Positions 6,955 through 14,307 of a DNA stretch of 16,105 nucleotides are shown piece by piece. The position numbers and the translations under genes were made by a program. The DNA lies in contig CALKHV010000043.1 of assembly GCA_937988865.1 (NCBI GenBank), positions 1-16,105 of the forward strand, written 5' to 3'. The stretch is from an uncultured Propionibacteriaceae bacterium. GTDB taxonomy: Bacteria; Actinomycetota; Actinomycetes; Propionibacteriales; Propionibacteriaceae. Numbering within the stretch: the stretch's first letter is position 1; each line of letters opens with the position of its first letter. The notes under the pieces are model-generated. The model did not search any database. It was not told the DNA's origin and saw nothing but the letters and a program-made list of their open reading frames with translations.

Positions 6955-7953
6955 TCAGGACGGGAACGTCGGCCGCGACTGCAGCAGGTCCAACCCCAAC
7001 CCGGACGCCAGGAAGCGCGCCGCCAACTGTCCCCGGACGCTGTTGCCCGCCGCGTCCAGGGGTGGTGACCACGTGCCGAGACCGCCCTTGCCGGGCGAGA
7101 CGGTCACGATGCCGCCCGAGATCCCGCTCTTGCCCGGCTGCCCTATGTCGTAGAGCCAGTCCCCGGACGTCTCGTACAGCCCGGCCGTGAGCATGACCGC
7201 GAGCGTGTGGTGGCACGTGGCCGGATCGACCACCCGCTCGGACGTGAACGGGTTCACCCCGCCGTCGGCGAGCGTGGCCCCCATGTCGGCCAGGTCCACG
7301 GCCGTGGCCAGCAGGCACGACTGCCGCGTGTACAGGTCGAGCGCCAACTCGGGGTCGCACCCCAGCAGGCCGCGCTGGTGCAGCAACCAGACGAGCGCGC
7401 GATTGGCGTAGTTGCTCGCCGAGGCGGACGCGTAGACCTCCTCGTCGAACCCGAGCGGGTGTCCGGCGAATCGCGAGAGGCCGTCGACGAGGGCGTCCCA
7501 TTTCTGTTCGCCCTCACCGGGCACGTGGCTGGTGGTGACGATGGCCCCGGGATTGACCATGGGATTCGTGCGTCCGTCGGGCGATCGTTCGACGGCGGAC
7601 GCCGCGTTGAACGCCAGTCCGGTCGCGTTGACTCCGATGCGTTCGCGGGCCTTGTCAGGGCCCAGTTCCTGGGCCACCAGGGCAAACACGAAGGGTTTGG
7701 CGACGCTCATCAGCGTGAACGGGACGTCCGCGTCCCCGGCGGTGAACCGGCGTCCATCGGCGGTGACGAGGCAGATCCCGAAGGCGTCCACGTCGGCGCG
7801 GGCCAGCGCCGGATAGACCTGCGAGACCGCACCCTCGTGGGCTGCCGAGAACCGCTCGTGGGCCTCGGCGATCAGCCCGTCGATCCGTCCGGACCCCGGC
7901 AGGTCGCCCGTGGAGACGAAGGGTGCCGGGGCTTCACCCAGGTCGGGGATCAC
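6955..7953 (-). CDS. glsA: Glutaminase, serine-dependent beta-lactamase-like family
   Basis: The enzyme hydrolyses glutamine to glutamate and ammonia in the cytoplasm. The 332-aa product shows the family marks: the nucleophile motif S-V-A-K (Ser83, Lys86), NPMVNPGAI (130-138), the YASASASNYANRAL segment (174-187) and the C-terminal GKSGISGGI...WSPPLD..GNSVRG (275-308). The GTG start overlaps the stop codon of the AbgT gene as GTGA, and no strong ribosome site precedes it, so translation probably depends on coupling to that gene. The reading frame stays open further upstream, but there it only shadows the AbgT gene. The N-terminal 20 residues are poorly conserved in type and the true start could be slightly later. 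Pairing with a transporter suggests that it acts on an imported amide or supplies glutamate or ammonia for exchange. Confidence 0.92.
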   Translation of the reverse strand: MIPDLGEAPAPFVSTGDLPGSGRIDGLIAEAHERFSAAHEGAVSQVYPALARADVDAFGICLVTADGRRFTAGDADVPFTLMSVAKPFVFALVAQELGPDKARERIGVNATGLAFNAASAVERSPDGRTNPMVNPGAIVTTSHVPGEGEQKWDALVDGLSRFAGHPLGFDEEVYASASASNYANRALVWLLHQRGLLGCDPELALDLYTRQSCLLATAVDLADMGATLADGGVNPFTSERVVDPATCHHTLAVMLTAGLYETSGDWLYDIGQPGKSGISGGIVTVSPGKGGLGTWSPPLDAAGNSVRGQLAARFLASGLGLDLLQSRPTFPS

Positions 7954-9596
7954 TTCACGCTCGGCAGGTAGCCGGGGCCGAGGGGAATGCCGAGGACGAA
8001 CCACAGCAGAAACATGACGACCCACACGACGAGGATGACCACGGCGTAGGGAAGCATCAGCGCGATGACGGTGCCGATGCCCGACTTCTTGTCGTAGCGC
8101 TGCGCCACGGTCACGATGAACGGCAGGTAGACCATCAGCGGGGTCAGTGCGTTCACGGGAGAGTCGGCGACGCGATAGGCGGCCAGCAGCGTCTGTGGCG
8201 CCACTCCGAGCCGGATGAACAACGGCACGAAGATCGGGGCGAAGATCGCCCACTTCGGCAACGATCCCGGCATGATCACGTCGAGCAGGACGATCACGAG
8301 GATGAACCCGATCAGCAGGGGGATGGCCCCGATGTTGGCCTGTTCGAGCAGGTGGGCGAGCGAGCCGGCGATGACCTGGGGCAGACGCGTCCAGTTGAAG
8401 TAGGCGATGAACTGGCTGATCATCAGCAGCATCAGCACCATGCCGCCGAGGCCCTGGAAGGTCTTGGTGATGGCGGCGATCACGGCGTTGGCGGACTTCA
8501 TGGTGCCCGCCCCGACCCCGTAGCAGACGCCCGACACCAGGAAGGCCAGCATGATGATGAACAGCAGGCTGTCCATGAAGGGCGTGTTGCCGATGATGGC
8601 ACCGGTCTCGGGATCGCGCAGGGGCGCGCCCGGCAGGAACGTGGCCAGCGACACGATGGCCAGCACCACGAGCAGCCCGATGAGGGCGAACCGCGAGCCC
8701 TTCTTGTCGGCTGCCTCGTCGAGCGTGACCTCCTGGGTGGCTCCCTCGCCGGCGTCCTCGGGCTTCCAGGGGCCGAGTCGCGGTTCGACGTAGCGCTCGG
8801 TGATGAGGGCGGTGACGAACGACATGATCAGCGAACTCGCGATCATGAAGTAGTAGTTGGCGGCGATGGTGATCGGCGTCCCCCCGGCCACCGCGATCGA
8901 CTCGTTGGCGATCTCGGTGATCATCGCGTCCGTGGGGGTGAACATGACGTTGACCATGAAGATGGCCGCAACACCTGCGAACCCGGACGCCAACCCGGCG
9001 AGCGGGTGACGTCCGACGCTCGCGAACGCCGCCGCAGCGAGCGGGATCAGGATCAGGTAGCCGGCGTCCGACGCGATCGAGGAGATGACGCCCACGAGCA
9101 CGAGCATGAAGGTCAGTGCCCACTTGGGGGCACTCCTCACCAGGCGTCTGATCAGCGACCCCAGCAATCCGGCCTCCTCGGCCACGCCGGCGCCCATCAT
9201 CGCGATGAACACAACGGCGACCACGCTGAAGCCGGCGAAGTTGTTGACGAACGACGAGAAGATGAAGCGGACGCCGTCGACGGACACGAGGTTCCTGATG
9301 CTGACGACCTCTTCGATGATCGTCCAGTCCTCGTCGTAGGGGGCGTCCGGGGAACTGATGCCCGGCTGGGTCGTGTCCTCGTAGTAGTCGTACTCGGGGG
9401 CGCCTTCGCTGACGGGGACGGCCACCTGCTCGGTGACGCTCCAGCCGATCGCGTTCAGCACCCATGACAGGGCGATGACGAGCAGGATCAGGTAGGCGAA
9501 CATCAGCACCGGGTGCGGCACCTTGTTGCCGATCCGCTCGACGGCGCCCAGCAAGCCCTTCGGTTCGGTTGCGTCCACAGTTGCAGTCGTGGCCAT
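7950..9596 (-). CDS. AbgT-family transporter
   Basis: This 548-aa inner-membrane protein belongs to the AbgT (p-aminobenzoyl-glutamate transporter) family. The ATG at 9596 has AGGGGG at 9604-9609 with a seven-base gap. About a dozen hydrophobic helices can be seen, starting at residues 29-50. A long acidic outside loop follows (about 55-108), as in the family. The conserved segment SSIASDAGYLILIPLAAAAF is at 172-191, and MFTPTDAMITE is at 218-228. Characterised members import p-aminobenzoyl-glutamate (E. coli AbgT) or have been reported as sulfonamide exporters (MtrF, YdaH). The overlap with the glutaminase gene instead hints at glutamine or a glutamate derivative as the substrate; this is inference. 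The gene has its own upstream palindrome and -10. Confidence 0.9.
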   Translation of the reverse strand: MATTATVDATEPKGLLGAVERIGNKVPHPVLMFAYLILLVIALSWVLNAIGWSVTEQVAVPVSEGAPEYDYYEDTTQPGISSPDAPYDEDWTIIEEVVSIRNLVSVDGVRFIFSSFVNNFAGFSVVAVVFIAMMGAGVAEEAGLLGSLIRRLVRSAPKWALTFMLVLVGVISSIASDAGYLILIPLAAAAFASVGRHPLAGLASGFAGVAAIFMVNVMFTPTDAMITEIANESIAVAGGTPITIAANYYFMIASSLIMSFVTALITERYVEPRLGPWKPEDAGEGATQEVTLDEAADKKGSRFALIGLLVVLAIVSLATFLPGAPLRDPETGAIIGNTPFMDSLLFIIMLAFLVSGVCYGVGAGTMKSANAVIAAITKTFQGLGGMVLMLLMISQFIAYFNWTRLPQVIAGSLAHLLEQANIGAIPLLIGFILVIVLLDVIMPGSLPKWAIFAPIFVPLFIRLGVAPQTLLAAYRVADSPVNALTPLMVYLPFIVTVAQRYDKKSGIGTVIALMLPYAVVILVVWVVMFLLWFVLGIPLGPGYLPSVK

Positions 9597-9667
9597 GATG
9601 CGTCCCCCTGATGTGACGTGGACGGGGGTGCGGAGGTGACCGCACGACCTGGACCCGTCCTGGCCAC

Positions 9668-9713
9668 ACCCTAGAAAGCGAAGAACGGACGCAGCATCAC
9701 CCGTGCTGGGTGA
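9668..9713 (-). promoter_or_regulatory. Conserved palindrome and -10 upstream of the AbgT gene
   Basis: On the plus strand GCATCACCC (9694-9702), five bases and GGGTGA (9708-9713) are present. In the direction of transcription this reads TCACCC-N5-GGGTGATGC. A -10-like TAGGGT (complement of 9668-9673) lies 34.5 bases from the palindrome centre. The site is about 100 bases before the start codon, and TGC of the motif falls where a -35 element would be. Confidence 0.55.
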
Positions 9714-9723
9714 GACTGCGTCC
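9687..9723 (-). terminator. Long hairpin around the AbgT palindrome
   Basis: The AbgT palindrome is nested in a larger one. GGACGCAG (9687-9694) pairs with CTGCGTCC (9716-9723) outside the six-pair core, with a two-base mismatch between, giving 14 pairs and a five-base loop. On the minus strand the stem is followed by GTTCTTCGCTTTCT, unusually T-rich for this genome. It could end the transcript of the SHOCT gene upstream while also serving as a protein-binding site. Confidence 0.45.
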
Positions 9724-9777
9724 GCTCGTGTGTGTCGGAGGCGGGTTCTCGAGGGCGAGGTGATCACCCCGGAAGGA

Positions 9778-10134
9778 TCAGAGGCCGAGCACCAGCTTCT
9801 TCGCGGCGGCGAACTCCTCGGCCGAGAGGAGGCCCTTCTCGGCGAGGCTGGCGAGGCGCTCGAGTTGGGCCAGCGGATCGACAGCCTCGGGGGCTGCCGC
9901 GACCGGCGCAGCCTGGACGGGCGCGGCCTGCACGGGCTGCTGGGCGGCGACGGCGCGGGCGACTGCCGCGTCCAGGGCTTCCTGCTGCTGCTGGGCCTCG
10001 AAAGCGGCGGCGTTCTGGGCCTGGGCGGCTGCGGCGGCCTGCTTCTGCGCCGAATTGCCGGCGACGGTGGTGGCGGTCTTGGTGATGACGGCGGTGCGGG
10101 CTGCGGTGCCGATCAGGCTCCTGCGACGGACCAT
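9778..10134 (-). CDS. Small SHOCT-domain protein
   Basis: The 118-aa protein has a basic N-terminus (MVRRRSLIGTAARTAVITKT) of the kind often seen in small actinobacterial SHOCT proteins. An Ala/Gln-rich low-complexity middle follows (about 30-85). A C-terminal SHOCT motif ends it, about residues 88-116, with LERLASLAEKGLLSAEEFAA. SHOCT is a short helical module thought to mediate oligomerisation or attachment; no enzyme function is known. The ATG at 10134 has AGGAG at 10141-10145. It lies 54 bases after the GltS-like gene on the same strand and is probably cotranscribed with it. Its role here is unknown; an accessory to the neighbouring membrane protein is possible. Confidence 0.75.
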   Translation of the reverse strand: MVRRRSLIGTAARTAVITKTATTVAGNSAQKQAAAAAQAQNAAAFEAQQQQEALDAAVARAVAAQQPVQAAPVQAAPVAAAPEAVDPLAQLERLASLAEKGLLSAEEFAAAKKLVLGL

Positions 10135-10188
10135 GACTTCTCCTCGGGTGGGATGGGAATGCGGGGGTGGAGGCGCGGACGGGTGAAC

Positions 10189-11394
10189 TCAGCCGCCGAT
10201 GCCAGAGGCGATGATGCCCGTGACGACGACCGAGGTGATGGTGACCGTCGAGAATCCGGCGACGATCATCTTGGGAAGGATCTCGCCCTCGATGGCGGCG
10301 ACCTCCTCGGGTGTGCGGCCTGCGCCCTTCGCGGCTTCCTGCGACAGGATCATCGTGCCGGGGAAGCCGTAGAGAGAGGTGAGCCCGATGGCGACGGACA
10401 TGGGGACGGAGTAGCCCACGAGCTTTCCGACGAGCGCCGAGAAGACGATGATCCCGGCGACGCCGAACACGAACACGAGCAGCAGCGGCCACGCGAGGGC
10501 GGCCACATCGGCGGGCTTGACGGTGGCAAGCGGGCCGAAGACGAGGATCATGATGGCGATCATCATCAGGCCGAGGGAGTCGATCCCGGAGAGGACCGAC
10601 GGCTTGAAGATGCCGGTGGCGCGCAACGTGATGCCCAGGATGAGGGCCACCACGAAGGTGTTGAGGACGCCGTCGGTGAGGTTGTTGATACCGATCGACA
10701 CCAGGACGGTCAGGCCCACGACGAACAGCGTCCCGGCGGTGGTCCTGAAGGCGGCGGGCAACTTGGACGCACTCGCTGCGGCGGCGTCCTCGACCACCGG
10801 GGCGGCGAGGTTGCCGGCGTCGTACTCGGCCGACAGACGGGCCGCTTCCTTCTTGAGGATGATCGACGTGAGCGGGAAGCCCACCAGACCCTGCAGGGCC
10901 GCGATGAGCACGGGGAACACGGCGACCGAGGTGAGGCCGATGTTGAGCGCGGCGTCCTGGATGATCAGCACCGAGATCGTGCCGCCCGACAGGGCGCCGG
11001 TGCCGGCGATCACGTAGTCGAGGGCGGACGCGACGTTGTCGTAGACGCCGTCCTTCACGCCACCGCCGAAGATCAGGCCGGCGATCAGCAGGAAGATGCC
11101 GATGCCGATGACGGTGGCAAAGCCGATGACGAACGTCTTCCACTGCCGCTTGAAGTCGTCGAGGCTGATCGAGGTGCCGAGGTGCACGATGATGAAGCCC
11201 ACCACGACCCCGGCGAGCGCCAGCAGCGACGAGCTGGTGAGCAGGTCTTCAGGGAAGATGCCCGTGAGGAATCCGATGAGGAAGATGATCGAGGCCACGA
11301 ACAGTGACGACAGCAGCGATTTGGTCTTCTTCGCGATGAAGTCGCTGACCGTCCACACCGCCATGATCACGACGAATGCGAGAACCGGATTCAT
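10189..11394 (-). CDS. GltS-like membrane transporter of unknown substrate
   Basis: This 401-aa polytopic membrane protein has about ten hydrophobic helices in two halves. They are joined by a hydrophilic Ala-rich loop at about 181-217 (KKEAARLSAEYDAGNLAAPV and onwards). The segment GTGALSGGTISVLIIQDAA (131-149) and the YGFPGTMILSQEA region near the C-terminus resemble the re-entrant Gly-rich loops of the sodium/glutamate symporter (GltS/ESS) superfamily. The match is by general pattern only, so the substrate is open. The ATG at 11394 has AAGGGAA at 11401-11407. The gene has its own copy of the palindrome motif upstream, and the SHOCT gene follows. Identification as a membrane transporter is fairly safe; GltS membership is less so. 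Confidence 0.65.
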   Translation of the reverse strand: MNPVLAFVVIMAVWTVSDFIAKKTKSLLSSLFVASIIFLIGFLTGIFPEDLLTSSSLLALAGVVVGFIIVHLGTSISLDDFKRQWKTFVIGFATVIGIGIFLLIAGLIFGGGVKDGVYDNVASALDYVIAGTGALSGGTISVLIIQDAALNIGLTSVAVFPVLIAALQGLVGFPLTSIILKKEAARLSAEYDAGNLAAPVVEDAAAASASKLPAAFRTTAGTLFVVGLTVLVSIGINNLTDGVLNTFVVALILGITLRATGIFKPSVLSGIDSLGLMMIAIMILVFGPLATVKPADVAALAWPLLLVFVFGVAGIIVFSALVGKLVGYSVPMSVAIGLTSLYGFPGTMILSQEAAKGAGRTPEEVAAIEGEILPKMIVAGFSTVTITSVVVTGIIASGIGG

Positions 11395-11431
11395 GTGTTC
11401 TTCCCTTGACTAGGCAATACGACCGTGAGCA

Positions 11432-11476
11432 ATTCTGCCGTACCCGGTGGCGGGAGGCATCACCCGCCAAGGGTGA
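11432..11476 (-). promoter_or_regulatory. Conserved palindrome and -10 upstream of the GltS-like gene
   Basis: GCATCACCC (11457-11465), five bases and GGGTGA (11471-11476) lie on the plus strand, reading TCACCC-N5-GGGTGATGC toward the GltS-like gene. A -10-like CAGAAT (complement of 11432-11437) is 33.5 bases from the palindrome centre. The site begins six bases after the stop codon of the upstream transporter gene. No T-tract follows, so a terminator explanation is weak. Confidence 0.55.
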
Positions 11477-11482
11477 GGATGG

Positions 11483-13045
11483 CTAGAACGACCAGATGGC
11501 AGGCACCAGGAAGATGCCCACCAATCCGTACAGCAGGACGAGCGGAAGCCCGAGCTTCCAGTAGTCACCGAACCGGTACCCGGCCGCCTCCTGCACCATC
11601 AGGTTGGCCGGAGTGGCCACCGGGGTGAGCAGCGCGGCCGCCGAGAACACGGCGATGGCGATCAGCACGGGCAGGGGCGAGATGCCCATCTGCGTCGAGG
11701 CCGCCAGTCCCACCGGGATGACGATCAGTGCGGTGGCCGTGTTGCTGATGAGCTGGCCGAGCACCGTGGTGATGATCCACAGCCCCAGCAGCAGGACGGC
11801 GGGGCCGGCGTCCCCGACGAGTTTCACGAGCGCCTCGGCGAGTTGCTGGGCCGCGCCGCTCGAGACCATCGCTGTCGACAGCGACATCATCCCCCCGACC
11901 ATGATCAGGGTCGTCCACGAGATGCCGCGGTAGGCCTGTTCCACGTTCACCATGCGGAAGACCACCATGGCGAGGCCGGCGCCGATGCCGACGACGGCAG
12001 CGGGGACGAGGCCGGTGGCGAGCAGGACGACCATCGCAGCCAGGACGGCGATGGCCCGCCACGCGCCGGCACCCAGCGGCACCGCCTGCCGGCGGACCGT
12101 CTCGGGGTCGTCGACGGCGATCAGGTTGGGATCCTTGGCGGCGTTCTCCAGAGCGTCCCATTCGCCCCTCAGGAGCAGGCTGTCGCCGGTGCACAGCTTG
12201 TGCGGGCCCTCGATGATGTTGCCCCGGTGGTACATCGCGGCGACGACCAGGCGTCCGCTCTCGGTGACCATGCCGCGGTGCACAGCGTCCCCGATGAACT
12301 CCGAGCGCGGGGGCACGAGGAATTCCGCGACACCCCGCGTCCGGCCCAGCGCGACGTCGGGGTCGCCCTGCAACCCGTAGTGGGACGCGAGTGTGCGTCC
12401 GTGGTCGCCCAGGTCGCGCAGGGTGGTGGCGGCCGTGCGGTGCGGCACCAGCCGTGAACTGAGCAGCAGCACGATGACGATCGTCCCGACGAGCAGCGGC
12501 GCCCCGGCCAGGGCGATGCTGAACAGGCCGAGTTCGCCGACGCCGGCCGAGGCCGCTGCGTCCGAGACGACGACGGTCACGGGTGAGCCCGTCAGCATCA
12601 GGAGTGACCCGGCGTGGGCGGCGAAGGCTGCCGGCATCAGGAGTTCCGAAGGTGACCGCTTCGCCCGTAACGCCATCATGACCGCGACCGGGCTGAGCGC
12701 GGCGACCGAGCCGTTGGGACTGATGAGGGCCGTGAGCAGCGCCACCATGATCATGACCGTGACGAACAGACGCGTCCGACTCTCGCCGGCCAGGGCCATG
12801 GCTTTCTCACCGACCCACGCGGTCACCCCTGTCGCGTTCAACGCCTCGCTGACAACGAACAACGCGCCGATGAACAGGACCGTCGGGTCGCCGAAGCCGG
12901 CGAAGGCGACGTTCAGGTCGAGCACCCCGGACGCCCACAGCGCGAGCGGCACGAGCAACGCCACGACAGCTGCGGGCAACTTGTCGATGACGAAGACGAT
13001 CACCGCCGCCCCGAGGACGAGCAGGGTGATGAGGCTGTCACTCAT
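11483..13045 (-). CDS. DASS/SLC13-type anion transporter with TrkA-C insert
   Basis: The 520-aa membrane protein is of the divalent anion:Na+ symporter / citrate-transporter-like fold. Two membrane halves (about 1-200 and 325-520) flank a cytoplasmic TrkA-C (RCK-C) domain at about 240-312 (REGULATORY type; EFLVPPRSEFIGDAV at 241-255). The second half has the ISNTAT motif (434-439) and TPVATPANLMVQEAAGYRF (474-492), typical of the family. In the first half the equivalent motif is SPNGSVAALSP (109-119) instead of SNT. Only one TrkA-C copy is clear, where many relatives have two. The substrate may be a dicarboxylate, sulfate or similar anion and cannot be told from sequence. The ATG at 13045 has a modest GAGAAG at 13051-13056. 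It starts 39 bases after the DUF1269 gene and probably shares its transcript. Confidence 0.85.
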   Translation of the reverse strand: MSDSLITLLVLGAAVIVFVIDKLPAAVVALLVPLALWASGVLDLNVAFAGFGDPTVLFIGALFVVSEALNATGVTAWVGEKAMALAGESRTRLFVTVMIMVALLTALISPNGSVAALSPVAVMMALRAKRSPSELLMPAAFAAHAGSLLMLTGSPVTVVVSDAAASAGVGELGLFSIALAGAPLLVGTIVIVLLLSSRLVPHRTAATTLRDLGDHGRTLASHYGLQGDPDVALGRTRGVAEFLVPPRSEFIGDAVHRGMVTESGRLVVAAMYHRGNIIEGPHKLCTGDSLLLRGEWDALENAAKDPNLIAVDDPETVRRQAVPLGAGAWRAIAVLAAMVVLLATGLVPAAVVGIGAGLAMVVFRMVNVEQAYRGISWTTLIMVGGMMSLSTAMVSSGAAQQLAEALVKLVGDAGPAVLLLGLWIITTVLGQLISNTATALIVIPVGLAASTQMGISPLPVLIAIAVFSAAALLTPVATPANLMVQEAAGYRFGDYWKLGLPLVLLYGLVGIFLVPAIWSF

Positions 13046-13084
13046 GGGCGCTTCTCTCGATCAGTGGGTACAGCCTGGCCCAGC

Positions 13085-13570
13085 TCACTCTCCGGTGAGC
13101 TCTGCCTCGAGTTCTTTTTCGTCCGCCTCCGACAGCGAGGTCTTCAGCAGGGTGCCGCCGAATTCGGCCATGCCGGACGCGAACTTGTCCTCGGTCACCT
13201 TACTGGCCATGATCACGACCGCCGCCTTGCCGGGTTCCAGCAGACCATCGACCTGGTTCTGGAAGGCGCGGTTGATACCCGCCCGCCCGGCGATACCACT
13301 GAGGGCGCCCATGGCGCCGCCGAAGAGCAGGCCGAAGCCGGGGATGAGGAACAGCATTCCGAGGATCATGCCCCAGAGGGCTCCTGAAGCGGTGGACGCC
13401 CCGACGATCGACCCGGGGGTCTCGATGTGCTTGCGGCCCTTCGCGTCCACGTTCACGACGGCGAGGCCGGTGAGCTGCAGGACGAAGTCCCGACGCAGGT
13501 CGAGCACCCGGTCGTAGGCCTTCTCTGCCGTCGCCTCGTCGTCGTAGCCGATGATGATGAGTTCTGACAC
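13085..13570 (-). CDS. DUF1269 membrane protein
   Basis: The 161-aa protein matches the DUF1269 pattern: an N-terminal ELIIIGYDDEATAEKA segment, a charged stretch with VVNVDAKGRKHIE (38-50), then a Gly-rich hydrophobic region at 58-96 that looks like a glycine-zipper membrane hairpin. The C-terminal part has LEPGKAAVVIMASKV (111-125) and GGTLLKTSLSEADEKELE (138-155). The GTG at 13570 has an AGGAGG-type site at 13574-13583 and gives the family's usual start; a longer in-frame start would add unrelated residues. The biochemical function is unknown; members are common next to stress and membrane genes. It is the first gene of the minus-strand cluster and has its own palindrome promoter. The hairpin AGCTCAC/GTGAGCT at 13082-13101 spans its stop codon. 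Confidence 0.85.
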   Translation of the reverse strand: MSELIIIGYDDEATAEKAYDRVLDLRRDFVLQLTGLAVVNVDAKGRKHIETPGSIVGASTASGALWGMILGMLFLIPGFGLLFGGAMGALSGIAGRAGINRAFQNQVDGLLEPGKAAVVIMASKVTEDKFASGMAEFGGTLLKTSLSEADEKELEAELTGE

Positions 13571-13613
13571 GTGTCCTCCTCCTGCCTGGGCCACCCGGTG
13601 CGGTGGCGTGCCC

Positions 13614-13658
13614 AGCCTCCCCGAGGGCACCGGGGGACGCATCACCCCTCACGGGTGA
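13614..13658 (-). promoter_or_regulatory. Conserved palindrome between divergent genes
   Basis: GCATCACCC (13639-13647), five bases and GGGTGA (13653-13658) read TCACCC-N5-GGGTGATGC toward the DUF1269 gene. The nearest -10-like hexamer is GAGGCT (complement of 13614-13619), 33.5 bases from the centre, a weak match. In the other direction CACGAT at 13681-13686 lies 33.5 bases from the centre, so the site may also serve the plus-strand gene at 13716. No gene ends here, so the palindrome cannot be a terminator of a visible gene. Confidence 0.55.
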
Positions 13659-13715
13659 TCGCATCGCAGCGCCGCTGCGCCACGATGGGTCCAACCCGGA
13701 CGAGAGGCAGCCACC

Positions 13716-14249
13716 GTGACCAGCCGCGTGATTCCCGACGCCACCTGCGGTGCCGCGTCCGGGTCGGGTGCTGGGCATCGGTGGGCCGGCGTCCGACTTC
13801 TCGTCGAGGGCGAACTCACGGCGACCGTGCTGGACGAACTGGAGGGTTTCGGCGTCCGCGCCGAGGGCTCCGGACTGGTCCTGGAAGGTGACCTGCCTGA
13901 TCAGACCGCCTTGTGGGGTGTGTTGCGGCGCCTGCACGCCGCCGGCCTGGCCATCTGCGCCGTGGAACGGATTGAGCACCCCGCCCCACGCCGCGGCGCG
14001 GCCGGGCCGCGCAGCGATGGTCGCGAACGCACCGTCCGGATCGAGGTCGACGGCGGCGTGACCGCCCTGCTGGCAGACCTGACCGGCGGCGTCGTCCGTC
14101 CCGGGGGCCATCCGATGGCGCTGGAGGTGAGGGTTGTCGATGACGACGACCTGATCGCGGTGCTCGACGACATCGACACCCTGGGCCTCACCGTGCGCTC
14201 GGTGGATGCCCGGGGGGTTGGACGCGAGTGGGTAGACGCGCGCAGGTGA
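13716..14249 (+). CDS. Hypothetical protein with two similar alpha/beta halves
   Basis: I do not recognise the family of this 177-aa acidic, soluble-looking protein. It has two halves of similar pattern. One (about 24-85) runs VRLLVEGELTATVLDELEGF to LRRLHAAGLAICAVER; the other (about 106-165) runs VRIEVDGGVTALLADLTGG to LDDIDTLGLTVRSVDAR. Each looks like a strand-helix-strand-strand-helix-strand ferredoxin-like unit ending in G-L-x-[IV]-x-x-V-[ED]-x-R. An Arg/Gly-rich linker joins them. It has no signal peptide or membrane helix. The GTG at 13716 has GAGAGG at 13702-13707. It is divergent from the DUF1269 gene and shares the operator region, and the LAL regulator follows after 58 bases. A sensory or regulatory accessory role is possible but only inferred. 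Confidence 0.7.
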   Translation: MTSRVIPDATCGAASGSGAGHRWAGVRLLVEGELTATVLDELEGFGVRAEGSGLVLEGDLPDQTALWGVLRRLHAAGLAICAVERIEHPAPRRGAAGPRSDGRERTVRIEVDGGVTALLADLTGGVVRPGGHPMALEVRVVDDDDLIAVLDDIDTLGLTVRSVDARGVGREWVDARR

Positions 14250-14307
14250 CCCGATGGCGAGCGGATACGGTTCACGTGGGTCAATCGACTGGTGGAGGGG
14301 GCCCGGC

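Noticed and set aside
7923..9467. Plus-strand open frame of over 500 codons
   Set aside because: Antisense shadow of the AbgT gene with low-complexity charged composition; the minus-strand frame has clear family motifs.
7954..9669. Open frame extending the glutaminase upstream to about 900 codons
   Set aside because: The upstream part overlaps the AbgT gene in another frame, is rich in Arg, Gly and His, and matches no family; it is a GC-rich shadow.
9759..9768. GGTGATCACC palindrome
   Set aside because: A ten-base perfect palindrome just after the SHOCT gene; it lacks the TCACCC-N5-GGGTGA spacing and could be chance.
9703..11307. Plus-strand open frame of over 500 codons
   Set aside because: The product is an Asp/Glu/Gly/His-rich antisense shadow of the GltS-like and SHOCT genes with no domain.
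13082..13101. Hairpin AGCTCAC/GTGAGCT as a terminator or fifth operator
   Set aside because: It lies across the DUF1269 stop codon, has a six-base loop instead of the five-base spacer, lacks CCC/GGG and has no T-tract; the next gene starts 39 bases on.
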